Positions 36,305 to 45,767 are shown, numbered from the stretch's first letter. The stretch: 64,000 bases of DNA from a bacterium 1XD42-76 (GCA_009917545.1 QZDW01000014.1:1-64000); one strand, 5' to 3'. Notes: a model not told the origin generated them from the sequence alone. Made by a program: numbers and translations.

Positions 36305-38192
36305 ATATGACAGGCTTTACGACGAGCTTTCAGGGCTTGAAGATGAGACGGGAACCGTTTTTTCCGGAAGTCCCACACAGAAGGTGGGCTATGAGGTACT
36401 AAGTGAGCTCCCCAAGGAGCGGCACGAGCGGCCCATGCTGTCTCTGAATAAAACAAAAAGTATGGAAGATCTCACAGAGTGGCTGGGAGAGCAGAAAGGG
36501 CTGCTTTCCTGGAAACTGGACGGTCTTACCGTAGTCCTTACGTACAGAGATGGGAAGCTTCAAAAGGCCGTGACGCGCGGTAATGGCGAGATCGGAGAAG
36601 TCATTACCCAGAATGCCAGAATGTTTAAGAATATTCCCACAGGAATTTCCTATCAGGGCGAGCTGGTCTTAAGAGGAGAGGCCATAATCCGCTATTCCGA
36701 TTTCGAGAAGCTGAATGCCCTGATCGAGGATGTGGATGCAAAATACAAGAACCCGCGTAACCTATGCAGTGGTTCGGTGCGCCAGCTGAGCAACGAGGTC
36801 ACAGCCGGGAGAAATGTGAGGTTCATGGCCTTCTCGCTGGTAAAGGCTGACGGCGTGGATTTTAAAAATTCCAGGGAAGAGGAGTTTCGCTGGCTCATGT
36901 CTCTGGGCTTTGAAACAGTGGAATATGTGGGAGTGACAAGGGACTCCCTGGCGGATGCGGTAGCTGATTTTGAAAAGCGGATTGAACAGTTTGACATCCC
37001 TTCGGACGGGCTGGTCCTTTTGTACGATGATATCGCCTATGGTATGTCACTTGGGCGGACAGCCAAATTTCCGCGCGATTCGATTGCCTTTAAATGGGCG
37101 GACGAGCTGCAGGAGACGACACTTTCCTATATTGAATGGAGTGCCTCGCGGACAGGATTGATTAATCCGGTGGCGGTATTCGAACCAGTGGAACTGGAAG
37201 GAACGACGGTAAGCCGTGCCAGCGTCCACAATATTAGTATTATGGAAGGCCTGGAGCTGGGCGAAGGGGATCGAATTACGGTCTATAAAGCCAATATGAT
37301 TATCCCGCAGATTGCAGACAATTTCACACGCAGCGGTGTCCGGAATATCCCTGCCCGGTGTCCGGTCTGCGGCGGGGCGACGGAGATTCGCCAGGTGAAT
37401 GATGTGAAATCCCTGTACTGTACGAATCCGGACTGTCAGGCTAAAAAGCTTAAGGGGTTTGCACTCCTTGTGAGCCGTGATGCGTTAAATATCGATGGGT
37501 TGTCTGAGATGACTCTGGAGAAATTCATTGCAGCCGGATTCATCCATGAAGCAGATGATATATTTCATCTGGACCGCCATCGTGAAGCGATCGTTGGGAT
37601 GGAGGGATTCGGCGAACGGTCGTATGACAAGCTCATTGCGGCGGCTCAAAGCGCCTCCCATACAACGCTGCCGCGCCTGATCTATGGCCTTGGAATCGAA
37701 GGCATCGGCCTTGCCAATGCCCGCGTGCTGTGCCGTCATTTTGACTACGATCTGGAAGCTATGCGTCATGCAGATAAAGAAGAGCTATGCTCTATTGACG
37801 GCATCGGCGAGGTGCTGGCGGATGCGTGGGTAAGGTACTTTGAGAACAGCCGTAATAACGAACTTCTCGACCATTTGCTTGCTGATCTGGCCTTTGAGGA
37901 TGAAAGACAGCGGGAGGGAGAGCAGCTTCTTGCCGGAAAGACGTTTGTCATCACCGGTTCTCTGGAATTGTTTGCCAACCGTAAGGCGCTCCAGGAGCAG
38001 ATTGAGGCGCTGGGAGGCAAGGCGGTCGGCTCTGTGTCCTCCAAGACAGACTATTTAATCAACAATGACGTGACATCCAATTCGTCAAAGAATAAGAAAG
38101 CCAGGGAGCTCGGGATCCCGATTCTTTCTGAGACGGATTTTTTGAAGATGACAGGAGAAGAGCAGGAAAATGCCGATCAAGATACAGAATGA
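36204..38192 (+). CDS. ligA: NAD+-dependent DNA ligase
   Basis: The protein has 662 residues. The adenylation Lys lies in WKLDG near residue 104. The OB and zinc-finger region has CPVCGG with CTNPDC, followed by helix-hairpin-helix repeats (IYGLGIEGIGLANA; IDGIGEVLADAW) and a C-terminal BRCT domain (LAGKTFVITGSL). AAGGAG precedes the ATG. The 5' end overlaps rluF and the 3' end overlaps metA by 23 bases, so the three genes form a tight operon. Confidence 0.95.
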   Translation: MEEKLKRIRELTARLSEAARAYYQESREIMSNHEYDRLYDELSGLEDETGTVFSGSPTQKVGYEVLSELPKERHERPMLSLNKTKSMEDLTEWLGEQKGLLSWKLDGLTVVLTYRDGKLQKAVTRGNGEIGEVITQNARMFKNIPTGISYQGELVLRGEAIIRYSDFEKLNALIEDVDAKYKNPRNLCSGSVRQLSNEVTAGRNVRFMAFSLVKADGVDFKNSREEEFRWLMSLGFETVEYVGVTRDSLADAVADFEKRIEQFDIPSDGLVLLYDDIAYGMSLGRTAKFPRDSIAFKWADELQETTLSYIEWSASRTGLINPVAVFEPVELEGTTVSRASVHNISIMEGLELGEGDRITVYKANMIIPQIADNFTRSGVRNIPARCPVCGGATEIRQVNDVKSLYCTNPDCQAKKLKGFALLVSRDALNIDGLSEMTLEKFIAAGFIHEADDIFHLDRHREAIVGMEGFGERSYDKLIAAAQSASHTTLPRLIYGLGIEGIGLANARVLCRHFDYDLEAMRHADKEELCSIDGIGEVLADAWVRYFENSRNNELLDHLLADLAFEDERQREGEQLLAGKTFVITGSLELFANRKALQEQIEALGGKAVGSVSSKTDYLINNDVTSNSSKNKKARELGIPILSETDFLKMTGEEQENADQDTE

Positions 38193-39087
38193 TTTGCCGG
38201 CGAGAGCCATACTGGAAAGCGAAAATGTATTTATTATGGATGAAGCCCGCGCTATGTCGCAGGATATCCGCCCGCTGGAAATATTAATTTTAAATCTGAT
38301 GCCCTTAAAGGAGGACACGGAAACACAGCTTCTGCGTGCCCTCTCCAACACCCCGTTACAGGTGGAGTGTACCTATATGGCGATGACGAGCCACGAGTCC
38401 AGGCACACTCCGGCAAGCCACCTGAATAAATTTTATGTGGGATTTTCTGAGGTGGAGAAGCAGTGGTTCGATGGTATGATTATTACCGGCGCGCCAGTGG
38501 AACTCATGGAATATGAAGAAGTGAATTATTGGGAGGAGCTTAAGATAATCATGGAATGGAGCAAGACCCATGTGACCTCCACGATGCATTTATGCTGGGG
38601 GGCGCAGGCGGGGCTCTACTACCATTACGGCATTCCCAAATACCGGAGGAAGGATAAGCTATCGGGCATTTATCTGCACAAGGCGCTTGATAAAAAGGTT
38701 CCGCTTCTGCGCAGCTTTGATGATTATTTCTATTGTCCACATTCGAGGCATACGGAGGTAAGGGAAGCAGATCTTTTAAAATGTCCGCAACTTAAGATTC
38801 TGGCAAAGTCAAAGGAAGCCGGGGTTTTTCTTATCATGAGCCGTGACGGCAGGCAGATCTTTGTGCAGGGCCATCCCGAGTATGACAGAATGACGCTCAA
38901 TCATGAATATCATAGAGATTTAAATAAAGGGCTGAATCCTGTAATTCCCTGTAATTATTATGAAAATAATGACCCGTTTTCCATTCCGCCATTAGTATGG
39001 AGGAATATGGCGGATACCCTGTACACAAACTGGCTCAATTTCTATGTATACCAAGTGACTCCGTATCATCTGGAGGGGGATATGTGA
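38170..39087 (+). CDS. metA: Homoserine O-acyltransferase, MetA type
   Basis: The protein has 305 residues. The nucleophile Cys142 lies in MHLCWGAQA, with His and Glu in the VQGHPEYD region. NDLPARAILESENVF and LILNLMPLKEDTETQ are typical of MetA. It activates homoserine for methionine synthesis, with acetyl-CoA most likely in Firmicutes. It overlaps the end of ligA. No SAM riboswitch is seen upstream because the gene sits inside the operon. Confidence 0.93.
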   Translation: MPIKIQNDLPARAILESENVFIMDEARAMSQDIRPLEILILNLMPLKEDTETQLLRALSNTPLQVECTYMAMTSHESRHTPASHLNKFYVGFSEVEKQWFDGMIITGAPVELMEYEEVNYWEELKIIMEWSKTHVTSTMHLCWGAQAGLYYHYGIPKYRRKDKLSGIYLHKALDKKVPLLRSFDDYFYCPHSRHTEVREADLLKCPQLKILAKSKEAGVFLIMSRDGRQIFVQGHPEYDRMTLNHEYHRDLNKGLNPVIPCNYYENNDPFSIPPLVWRNMADTLYTNWLNFYVYQVTPYHLEGDM

Positions 39088-39525
39088 TAACTATGCAAGG
39101 ATAATTGGTGGCCGTTTTTCCAGAATTGGCGGTCATATTGACGTTTTCCTCTGAAGAGGCTGTGTAATTATTATGTAGACAAGGTTGTATCTGTTTCTGC
39201 CAACGACAGCTTTTCCGTATCATTGGCAGGATGAGGGCAAACAAAGAGGAGACGCTGGCTGAGGTTTCACCAGAGTCTCTTTTACATTGAATAAAAAATG
39301 ATTTTATGGTAAATTAAAAATATCATTTTGTGAGGCAGCCCGGATCTTATGATCAGAACAGGGCAGCAGATTGGTGGGATTGATAAAACAGCGTGAACAT
39401 ATGATGAAAGATATGTTGAATCTTTCGAGGGGGCAATGTGCGTGACGATCTGGAGATTGACTTTTCAGGGATGTGTTAGGAACTGGTTATCAGTAATATA
39501 TATTTACGGAAAGGATGAATGAAAC
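39088..39525 (+). other. Intergenic, no supported gene
   Basis: These 438 bases contain no frame with a ribosome site and no clear terminator. A promoter for the flavoprotein gene must lie in the second half, but no convincing -35/-10 pair was seen. Confidence 0.4.
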
Positions 39526-40059
39526 ATGAGCAGAGTTGTTATCTTGATGGGAAGTCCGCGGAAAGGCGGGAACACGGATTTGCTTGCGCAGTCGTTTGCT
39601 GACGGGGCAAGCAAACATAATATTGTCGATATCGTGTCAGTAACGGATTACAAGGTGGACCCCTGTATCGGCTGTAATGCGTGTGCGAAAAGTGAAGGCA
39701 ATCGCTGCTTTCAGAAAGACGACATGGACAAGGTTTATGAGCTGTTAAAAAAGGCAGACGTACTGGTTTTGGCTTCCCCGGTGTATTTCTGTGGCATCAG
39801 CGCGCAGTTAAAGGCTATTGTTGACCGGATGCACACGCCAATGCGAAATGAATTTTCGATCAAAAAGGTCGCGTTGTTGTTGGTAGAGGGCGGAAATTCT
39901 TCGTTTGAACCGATTTTACTGCAGTATCAGGATATTCTTAACCATTTCCATCTGGAAGATATGGGAAGAGTACTTGTGACGGGAGCCAGGGAAAAAGGAG
40001 AAATTAAAGGTAAGGAGGCGCTGAAGGAGGCTTATGAGCTGGGATTGTCGATACAGTAA
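39526..40059 (+). CDS. Flavodoxin-fold NAD(P)H-dependent oxidoreductase
   Basis: The protein has 177 residues. The FMN-binding loop is GSPRKGGNTDLL (about 9-20), followed by a CIGCNACAKSEGNRC cluster region and ASPVYFCGISAQLKAIVDR. This is the iron-sulfur flavoprotein/FMN-reductase type common in anaerobes. The Cys set may bind an Fe-S cluster. Its substrate is unknown. It stands alone, with the repeat locus after it. Confidence 0.85.
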   Translation: MSRVVILMGSPRKGGNTDLLAQSFADGASKHNIVDIVSVTDYKVDPCIGCNACAKSEGNRCFQKDDMDKVYELLKKADVLVLASPVYFCGISAQLKAIVDRMHTPMRNEFSIKKVALLLVEGGNSSFEPILLQYQDILNHFHLEDMGRVLVTGAREKGEIKGKEALKEAYELGLSIQ

Positions 40060-40061
40060 CC

Positions 40062-40262
40062 TTCCTGCGCCCACGAGTGAGCGTGCTGCCATGAATGAAA
40101 GGAATCCAGGCGCATTAGGCATCCCTGAATGCATGCCGCCTGTCGGCGGCGGACATTCACAGTAAACCTTTATGCGCCCCGGGAGAACATAACCCCATGA
40201 ATGAAAGTAATTGATGCGCATTTGGCATCTCTGAATATCTGCGTCTGCCACAGCGGACGTGA
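40062..40262 (-). repeat. Dispersed hairpin repeat, locus A (two units, reverse orientation)
   Basis: Two imperfect units about 106 bases apart share CATGAATGAAAG, GCGCATT.GGCATC.CTGAAT and a TATGCGCCCC-type element. They are the reverse complement of the units at 43.4-43.7 and 52.8-53.1 kb. They contain inverted arms (GCCGCCTGTCGGCGGC). No coding content is supported. Confidence 0.7.
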
Positions 40263-40374
40263 TTGTACAGGGGGGACAGTGGCAATGACTTGCCTGAATA
40301 GTTCAAAAAGAGCCAAAGTCAGGTGTGTCCCGTCATGGAAATGATGATTAGGGAAGCAGAGTATGTTATAAAAG

Positions 40375-40422
40375 AAAAAGCCGGGAAGAGCCCACTTAAG
40401 CGTGAGTTCTTTCCGGCTTTTT
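40375..40422. terminator. Terminator of the minus-strand M20 operon
   Basis: AAAAAGCCGGGAAGA pairs with TCTTTCCGGCTTTTTT around a loop with its own ACTTAAGCGTGAGT mini-stem. It lies 10 bases beyond the last minus-strand gene. Confidence 0.85.
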
Positions 40423-40431
40423 TAATACGAA

Positions 40432-40917
40432 TTAGATAACACCAGTCGAACGCAGGATGATTTCTGCAATAATTGCAGACCCGATATACGTACCGGTAAA
40501 GGTGAATAATGCAATGATAACAATCGACACACCCTGCTTTTTGAAGGTATCAAGGTCTTTACCAAGAGAGATACCGGCATAGGCCAGAATCGGAGTACAA
40601 AGCGGAAGAAGACCAACCTTATTGGTAGCATCAATCGCCCACTCTGCGATAGGAGAAAAACCAGGAATCGTCAATAAAATCGTCACCAGCGAAATATAGG
40701 CGATAGCTGGCAGGTTCTTCGGCGAAACCTTATTGATCAATTCGTAAACGATGCATCCAAGAATCGTGCAGACCAACAGGAAGAACAGTCCGGGTATCGC
40801 CGCCAGCGGAGATACCGGATTTCCTGCCTTCGTAGTGGAAATCATGTTACCGATGGATGTAATTGCTGAAACAATTATGAGACATTTTATTCTTTTAATC
40901 CATATAGCCGTATTCAT
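40432..40917 (-). CDS. Membrane protein, partner of the DUF3100 protein
   Basis: The protein has 161 residues with four or five membrane spans; GGGAGGG precedes its ATG. It contains NPVSPLAAIPGLFFLLVCT and ILAYAGISLGKDLDTF. It lies 12 bases after the DUF3100 gene in the same operon, so the two probably form one transporter. The family is not recognised with certainty. Confidence 0.7.
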   Translation of the reverse strand: MNTAIWIKRIKCLIIVSAITSIGNMISTTKAGNPVSPLAAIPGLFFLLVCTILGCIVYELINKVSPKNLPAIAYISLVTILLTIPGFSPIAEWAIDATNKVGLLPLCTPILAYAGISLGKDLDTFKKQGVSIVIIALFTFTGTYIGSAIIAEIILRSTGVI

Positions 40918-40929
40918 ATTTTTCCCTCC

Positions 40930-41757
40930 CTATTTGTTCGCATTCTTTGCTGCTTTGGGAATCGGCACGCCGTCCTTATAATGCCTGCTGTTCTTTGTCA
41001 TTACCTTATATAACCAGTTACAGAACGGAAGCGCTATGAACAGGCTCATATAAAGACCATCCACGCTGCTCAACAGGTTACTGGTAGCGGCATAGGCGGT
41101 TATCTGTGCCTCCATGTCAGGATAAGCGCTGACTACAGCGGCAAGGCTAGCCGACATCATGGAAGCAGAACCAGTTCCGCAGGCCATACCGAGAGAATAC
41201 GGATGGAAAACATTCAGAGAAGTCAGGAAGGATACCAGAATTCCGTAGAACAGAGTTCCAAGTACCGTACCTACAATATACCCCCCCATAACGCCGATTC
41301 CTTCTTCGGAATCCAGACCGTACTTATCGGCGATGATGGCAAGGGAGCCTTCTCTGGAAATCGAGAAGCAGCAGCCCACGGCCGCGCGCCCCATATGGAA
41401 CACACCGATTGCAATCGGGAGAGCTAAAAATGCGGTGCCGAGATTACCGAACTCCTGGAAAATAAGAGCCGGGCCGGCATTAATGACAGCCTCAAGGTTC
41501 GGGCCGACGCTCATAGCAATCTTTGCTGTCAGCATCATAACGCTGATCCCGATATAAGGGGAAGCTTCCTCCATCATGTCATGGGGAAGAACCTTGATTC
41601 CGCCGAGAATCGCGCCAAAAATTAATACATAAAGCATAGGAATCAGGGAAAAGGCCAGCGGTCCGAAGGCGAACTTCTGTGTTCCGATGAATTCTGCGAT
41701 CAGGGTAAGTACAAATGCAAGTGCATGAATACGCCAGTCTTTAAGGTGCTCGTTCAT
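40930..41757 (-). CDS. DUF3100 membrane protein, putative transporter
   Basis: The protein has 275 residues with eight or so membrane spans and the blocks GVFHMGRAAVGCCFSISREG and GMACGTGSASMMSASLAAV. These fit the DUF3100 family. It sits between an M20 aminoacyl hydrolase and a second small membrane protein. A role in moving the hydrolase substrate or product is inferred from this context. Confidence 0.75.
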   Translation of the reverse strand: MNEHLKDWRIHALAFVLTLIAEFIGTQKFAFGPLAFSLIPMLYVLIFGAILGGIKVLPHDMMEEASPYIGISVMMLTAKIAMSVGPNLEAVINAGPALIFQEFGNLGTAFLALPIAIGVFHMGRAAVGCCFSISREGSLAIIADKYGLDSEEGIGVMGGYIVGTVLGTLFYGILVSFLTSLNVFHPYSLGMACGTGSASMMSASLAAVVSAYPDMEAQITAYAATSNLLSSVDGLYMSLFIALPFCNWLYKVMTKNSRHYKDGVPIPKAAKNANK

Positions 41758-41770
41758 ATGATGTCCTCCT

Positions 41771-43087
41771 TTACTCTAAATGTCCCCAGTTTTTCAGATA
41801 TTCTTCCTTTGTCATAGCGGGCTTAAAGCTTTCTTTTACAGAAATGCCGGTCTCAGCACCGTCAGCCAGAAGGTCAATGACCGTCATAATCAGAGCCTTG
41901 GCTGCTGTGATATAAGCCAGATTCTTGTCTTCAAGCTCATAGTCAGGACAATGTGCACCGCCCTTTGCACCGCCTATGTAGGCGTGAACCGTCGGAAGAA
42001 GATGAGAAATATCACCTGCATCTGTGGAGCCGCCACTGGATCCGGAGATTCCTTCTACAGCGTCCCTGCCGAGGAGGCTGCACAGATTTTCATACATCAG
42101 GTTTGCGAGCGGGTCATGAGTAATCACCGGAAGATAGCCGGGAAGCTCTGTGATGTCACATTTTGCGCCCATTGCATAAGCGCCTGCTTCAAGAGCCCGG
42201 TTTACCTTTTTACTTGCATCAAGAATGGCGTCTACTCTGGCGCCGCGGACATAGGTTTCAATACGAACGTCTGAGGGGATGATATTTACCAAATCGCCAC
42301 CCTTTGTGATAATAGGATGGACGCGGATATGGTCTTCGTCACGGAACGTCTCACGTTGTGCATGAATTCCCATAAGGCCAAGCTCTGCTGCGTTCAGGGC
42401 ATTAATGCCATCAAAAGGAGCGCCGCCTGCATGGGCTTCCTTACCGGTATAGCGCACCAGCTTGCCGACAAAACCGTTAGCCGGACTGCCTGCATTGGCC
42501 TTGATTTCCTTACCGGAAGTAGCCTGGGTATGCTGCATAACCATTACGTCGATGTCATCCATGACACCAAGCCGTACAAATTCCTGTTTACCGCCAAGGA
42601 ACGCGATCTTTCCCTCTTCCCTGAGATTATTTCTGTACTCAAGCTCCACGAATTCCTCGCTGGGAACGGCCATGATCGCGATATCTCCGGATAAATCTTC
42701 CATAAGGTTGGCTTCCTTTATCGCATAGGCGACACCTGCCAGTCCTGCCATCATACAGTTATGACCACAGGCATGCGCAGCACCTGTCAGCTTATCGCAG
42801 CATGGATGCTCCGGAACGACAACAGCGTCCATCTCGCCCATGACAGCCACCTTCATCTTGCTTTCTTTGCCCTTCTGTGTGGAGATCACGCCTGTGAGGG
42901 CTACCTCATCCTGATGTACAAAGCCAATCTCGTCGAGAAGCGCCTGGAATTTCTTTGAGGTTTTAACCTCTTTATATCCAAGTTCGGGCTCGGCAAAGAT
43001 GGAATCACCAAACGCTATGATCTTTTCACGGTTTCTGTCAATGGCCGCACAAGCAGCCTGTTTCAGTTCTTCCTTTGAACGTCCCAT
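41771..43087 (-). CDS. M20 family amidohydrolase (AbgB-like)
   Basis: The protein has 438 residues; AAAAGGAGA precedes the ATG at 43,087. Metal-site motifs are HACGHNCM, VPSEEFVE and the late SSGGSTDAGDISHLLPTVHAYIGG. It opens with an EPELGYKE segment, as in p-aminobenzoyl-glutamate and N-acyl amino acid hydrolases. The likely reaction is hydrolysis of an acylated amino acid or short peptide. It is first in an operon with two membrane proteins. Confidence 0.88.
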   Translation of the reverse strand: MGRSKEELKQAACAAIDRNREKIIAFGDSIFAEPELGYKEVKTSKKFQALLDEIGFVHQDEVALTGVISTQKGKESKMKVAVMGEMDAVVVPEHPCCDKLTGAAHACGHNCMMAGLAGVAYAIKEANLMEDLSGDIAIMAVPSEEFVELEYRNNLREEGKIAFLGGKQEFVRLGVMDDIDVMVMQHTQATSGKEIKANAGSPANGFVGKLVRYTGKEAHAGGAPFDGINALNAAELGLMGIHAQRETFRDEDHIRVHPIITKGGDLVNIIPSDVRIETYVRGARVDAILDASKKVNRALEAGAYAMGAKCDITELPGYLPVITHDPLANLMYENLCSLLGRDAVEGISGSSGGSTDAGDISHLLPTVHAYIGGAKGGAHCPDYELEDKNLAYITAAKALIMTVIDLLADGAETGISVKESFKPAMTKEEYLKNWGHLE

Positions 43088-43394
43088 AAAAATCTCTCCT
43101 TTTCCGTGCGGTAAAGTCCCCCCGTATTTCCGAAACATAAATTCCATGAAAATGATTTTCTGTACCGCAGCAATATTATATATAATATTCTACCAAAAAA
43201 ATAAAAAATTGCAAGCGAATTATAAAATAAAAATAAATTTTTTGAAATATTTTTGTTTACAACCTTAATAGATAGTATGTTTTGATAATTTGGAATTTTA
43301 AAAATACTATTTACATTTTTTATAGAAGGATTAATTTTTTGCGTTTATATTTATATTTCAGACTTTTATGATAAAATGTGGACAGCATGGCAGA
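43088..43394 (-). other. AT-rich promoter region of the M20 operon
   Basis: This is a very AT-rich gap with no supported gene. The minus-strand promoter of the M20 operon must lie here, but several TATAAT-like runs (around 43,170-43,190) make a single choice unsafe. Confidence 0.4.
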
Positions 43395-43715
43395 ATGACT
43401 GTGAAAGTTTATCGCCGCAGGCGATCTAAGTTCAGAGATGTCCAATGCGCCTGAACTACTTTCATTCATAGTGGCACGATCACTTGTGGGCACATGGAGA
43501 AGTCTGCCGCCGGCAAGCAGCATATATTCAGGAATGCCGAATATGCCGGAATTACCTTATTTATGGTGGGGCTTCCCTGTGGATGTAAGAAGGCTTATTG
43601 TGGAAATCCACAGCCAACAGGCGGCATAGATTCAGGGATGCCAACTGCGCCGGAATTACCTTCATTCATGGTGGCGTGTTCCCCTGTGGGTGCATGAAGG
43701 CCGCTTTGAATGTTC
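43395..43715 (+). repeat. Dispersed hairpin repeat, locus B (three units)
   Basis: Three diverged units have ACTTTCATTCATAGTGG-like elements at about 43,458, 43,556 and 43,659 (spacings near 97 and 103). Each is followed by a CCTGTGGGTGCAT-type arm and a GCGGCATA.ATTCAGG.ATGCC stretch. The frames that cross this block are spurious. The same unit occurs at loci A and C. Confidence 0.75.
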
Positions 43716-43736
43716 AACGGCTTACGGAGGGAAACA

Positions 43737-44633
43737 ATGCATTATGTAAAAGTAAAAGGAATCCTGTCGGCACAGAACGGGATGAACCTATACCGTGGCT
43801 GCTCCCACGGATGTATCTACTGTGATTCGCGGAGCGCCTGCTACCATATGGAGCATGAATTTGAGGATATTGAAGTGAAGGAAAATGCGCTTGACCTGCT
43901 TGAGACTGCTCTGCGCAGAAAGCGTAAAAAATGTATGTTAGGTATGGGAGCTATGACGGATCCATATGTTCCGCTCGAAATGGAGCTACGGAATGTGAGA
44001 AGAGCGCTGGAGCTTGTGTATCAATATGGCTTTGGTGTTACTCTGCTCACGAAGTCCTGTCGCGTTTTAGAGGATTTGGACATATTGAAAAAAATACATG
44101 AAACCACGAAATGCGTGGTACAGATGACGCTGACGACATATGACGAAACGCTCTGCCGGAAAATCGAACCTTTTGTGAGCACCACAAGAGAACGTTTTGA
44201 GGTTTTGAAACAGCTTCGCGATGAGGGAATTCCCACGGTGGTATGGCTCTGCCCGCTCCTTCCTTTTATAAATGATACGGTGGAAAATGTAGACGGGATT
44301 CTCGACTATTGTATCGGGGCTGGCGTATATGGAATCATCTGCTTTGGCATGGGGCTTACGCTGCGAGAGGGGAGCCGGGATTATTTTTACCGACAGCTGG
44401 ATCAGCTTTTTCCGGGGGTGAAAGAAACATATATCAGAACATATGGCAGCAGTTATATCCTGGACAGCCCGCGAAGCGGCACTTTGATGAAGCTTTTTCA
44501 TGAACGGTGCAGGAAGAGCGGAATCGTACACGATAATGGGAAGATATTTGATTATCTGCATACATTTGAGACCAGGCAGAATTATGAACAGATCAGCTTA
44601 TTTGATAAAGAAAAAATTGAAAAAAATACTTGA
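43737..44633 (+). CDS. Radical SAM protein, SplB-like family
   Basis: The protein has 298 residues from the ATG at 43,737 (GGAGGG upstream). The cluster motif is RGCSHGCIYCDS (CxxxCxxC), followed by GAMTDPYVPLE, LLTKSCRVLED and a late YIRTYGSSY. It matches the short SPL-like radical SAM family rather than true spore photoproduct lyase. Substrate is unknown. The -35 of the next SOS promoter overlaps its last codons. Confidence 0.85.
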   Translation: MHYVKVKGILSAQNGMNLYRGCSHGCIYCDSRSACYHMEHEFEDIEVKENALDLLETALRRKRKKCMLGMGAMTDPYVPLEMELRNVRRALELVYQYGFGVTLLTKSCRVLEDLDILKKIHETTKCVVQMTLTTYDETLCRKIEPFVSTTRERFEVLKQLRDEGIPTVVWLCPLLPFINDTVENVDGILDYCIGAGVYGIICFGMGLTLREGSRDYFYRQLDQLFPGVKETYIRTYGSSYILDSPRSGTLMKLFHERCRKSGIVHDNGKIFDYLHTFETRQNYEQISLFDKEKIEKNT

Positions 44634-44684
44634 CAAAACGAACAAATGTTCTTATAATAGAAGCAAGAAACGAACAAATGTTTG
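44630..44684 (+). promoter_or_regulatory. SOS promoter with two LexA boxes
   Basis: TTGACA (44,630) and TATAAT (44,653) are 17 bases apart, a consensus sigma-A promoter. CGAACAAATGTTCT (44,639-44,652) fills the spacer and CGAACAAATGTTTG (44,671-44,684) lies over the start site. Both fit the Firmicute LexA consensus CGAACRNRYGTTYG. Binding there would block transcription. Confidence 0.9.
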
Positions 44685-44851
44685 TATTTGATTTTTATAG
44701 ATGTTCAGCAGGTGTACTGTAAATGGGAATGATTCCTGTCGGCTTCAGCGACGTACAGGAAACGGGCCGGGAAGATGTTGGTTTCAGGTTCCATGATATT
44801 TGCAGCCCAGGACTGGAATTGCTAAAATTTTATGATAAAGGATGGTGCTAT

Positions 44852-45100
44852 ATGTTAATAACAAAAAATAATCTTTACGAAGTAGTGTTTGAGAATCAGG
44901 ATGCCAGGTTATTAATTGAAGACGTTGTGACAAGCACCAGTGCATGCCTTTATTATTACCATGATTTTGTTATCACAGTGGAGCTCGCCCTGACGATCTG
45001 GCATCGTGCAGTTCAGGCGGATGCAGAAGAAATGCCATATTCCGTGTCTTTCCTTGACTGCCTGCAAAGGAGCAGACGTCCGGTACTCCGTTATGCCTGA
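44852..45100 (+). CDS. Small SOS-controlled protein of unknown function
   Basis: The protein has 82 residues from the ATG at 44,852 (AAAGGATGG upstream); a longer frame from 44,723 lacks a ribosome site. It contains NLYEVVFENQDARLLIED and ends in an Arg-rich LQRSRRPVLRYA. There is no membrane helix, so it is not a YneA-like division inhibitor by appearance. Its only evident promoter carries two LexA boxes. I do not recognise the family. Confidence 0.6.
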   Translation: MLITKNNLYEVVFENQDARLLIEDVVTSTSACLYYYHDFVITVELALTIWHRAVQADAEEMPYSVSFLDCLQRSRRPVLRYA

Positions 45101-45356
45101 CGGTTGGAATACTGGAAGACTGGGGCTGATATATACCATCATATGGGAATAGAATGCGGCAGTCAGAACTGGCTGGGGGACGAAAGAGACCGGATTCCGT
45201 AAGATACTGACATGTGGGAGTACAATGGACAGAATTCCCTTGGCTGAGAAAACTTCAGTACAGCAGAAACGATAGGACTATATGCAGATTCTGATTTGTA
45301 ATCTGATATTGCGATTTTACTTGACATATGACATAGGAATACGTTATGATAGGACA

Positions 45357-45767
45357 GGTATGAAAATTTGAATCGTTTTCATGCAAATGTATAAATGACC
45401 ACTTCCGCTACAGTGGAAGTTAAGCCCAGACGGACAGGCGGGTCAAGCGCCGGTGCGGGAAACCGCAGAATTGATTGAGTTAGAAGCTCAAATTTTATAA
45501 GTTGATTTTCCAGAGTGTCGTTTCCGAACAAATGAGACAGGAAGTGATATCTGGAAGCCAGGGCGCAGGTGCCAGCCTGCGCAGGGGTTGCTTTATTCAT
45601 AGTGTAAATACACATCATCTTGTGAAACGGTCAATCGGTGCAGGGACAATATATTTGCGATTGCAGGACTTGAAAACGATTATAATCATGGGAAATCGGC
45701 AGTAATATGCCGGTTTCTGAATAGAATATAAATCGTGCAGCAGATGAGGTGTATCATCTGCTTTTTT
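45357..45767 (+). ncRNA. Candidate structured RNA of about 400 nt
   Basis: A promoter TTGACA (45,321)-18-TATGAT (45,345) and the terminator at 45,740 bound a stretch without a convincing gene. Successive stems are TGAAAA/TTTTCA (45,361), CCACTTCC/GGAAGT (45,399), TGCGGGAAACCGCA (45,454), TTGAG/CTCAA (45,476), GCGCAGG/CCTGCGC (45,563) and GAAATCGGCA/TGCCGGTTTC (about 45,691). It fits no riboswitch class I could recall. A transposon end or a decayed TnpB-type 3' region is an alternative. The remaining bases 45,101-45,356 and 45,768-45,943 hold no gene. Confidence 0.45.
45740..45767 (+). terminator. Terminator of the candidate RNA
   Basis: GCAGATGA and TCATCTGC pair exactly around GGTGTA, followed by six T residues. 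Confidence 0.88.

Noticed and set aside
43320-43830. Several short frames across the 43.4-43.7 kb repeat block
   Set aside because: They read through the dispersed repeat in different frames, have no ribosome sites and change with the repeat units.
45399-45580. C-terminal end of an IS605-type OrfB transposase with its RNA end
   Set aside because: The short translated piece (VEVKPRRTGGSSAG) is only suggestive, and no rest of the gene or left end is present.
45357-45767. A known riboswitch (SAM, lysine, cobalamin, guanidine or THF types)
   Set aside because: No conserved core sequence of these classes could be found, and a terminator ends the unit about 180 bases before speA.
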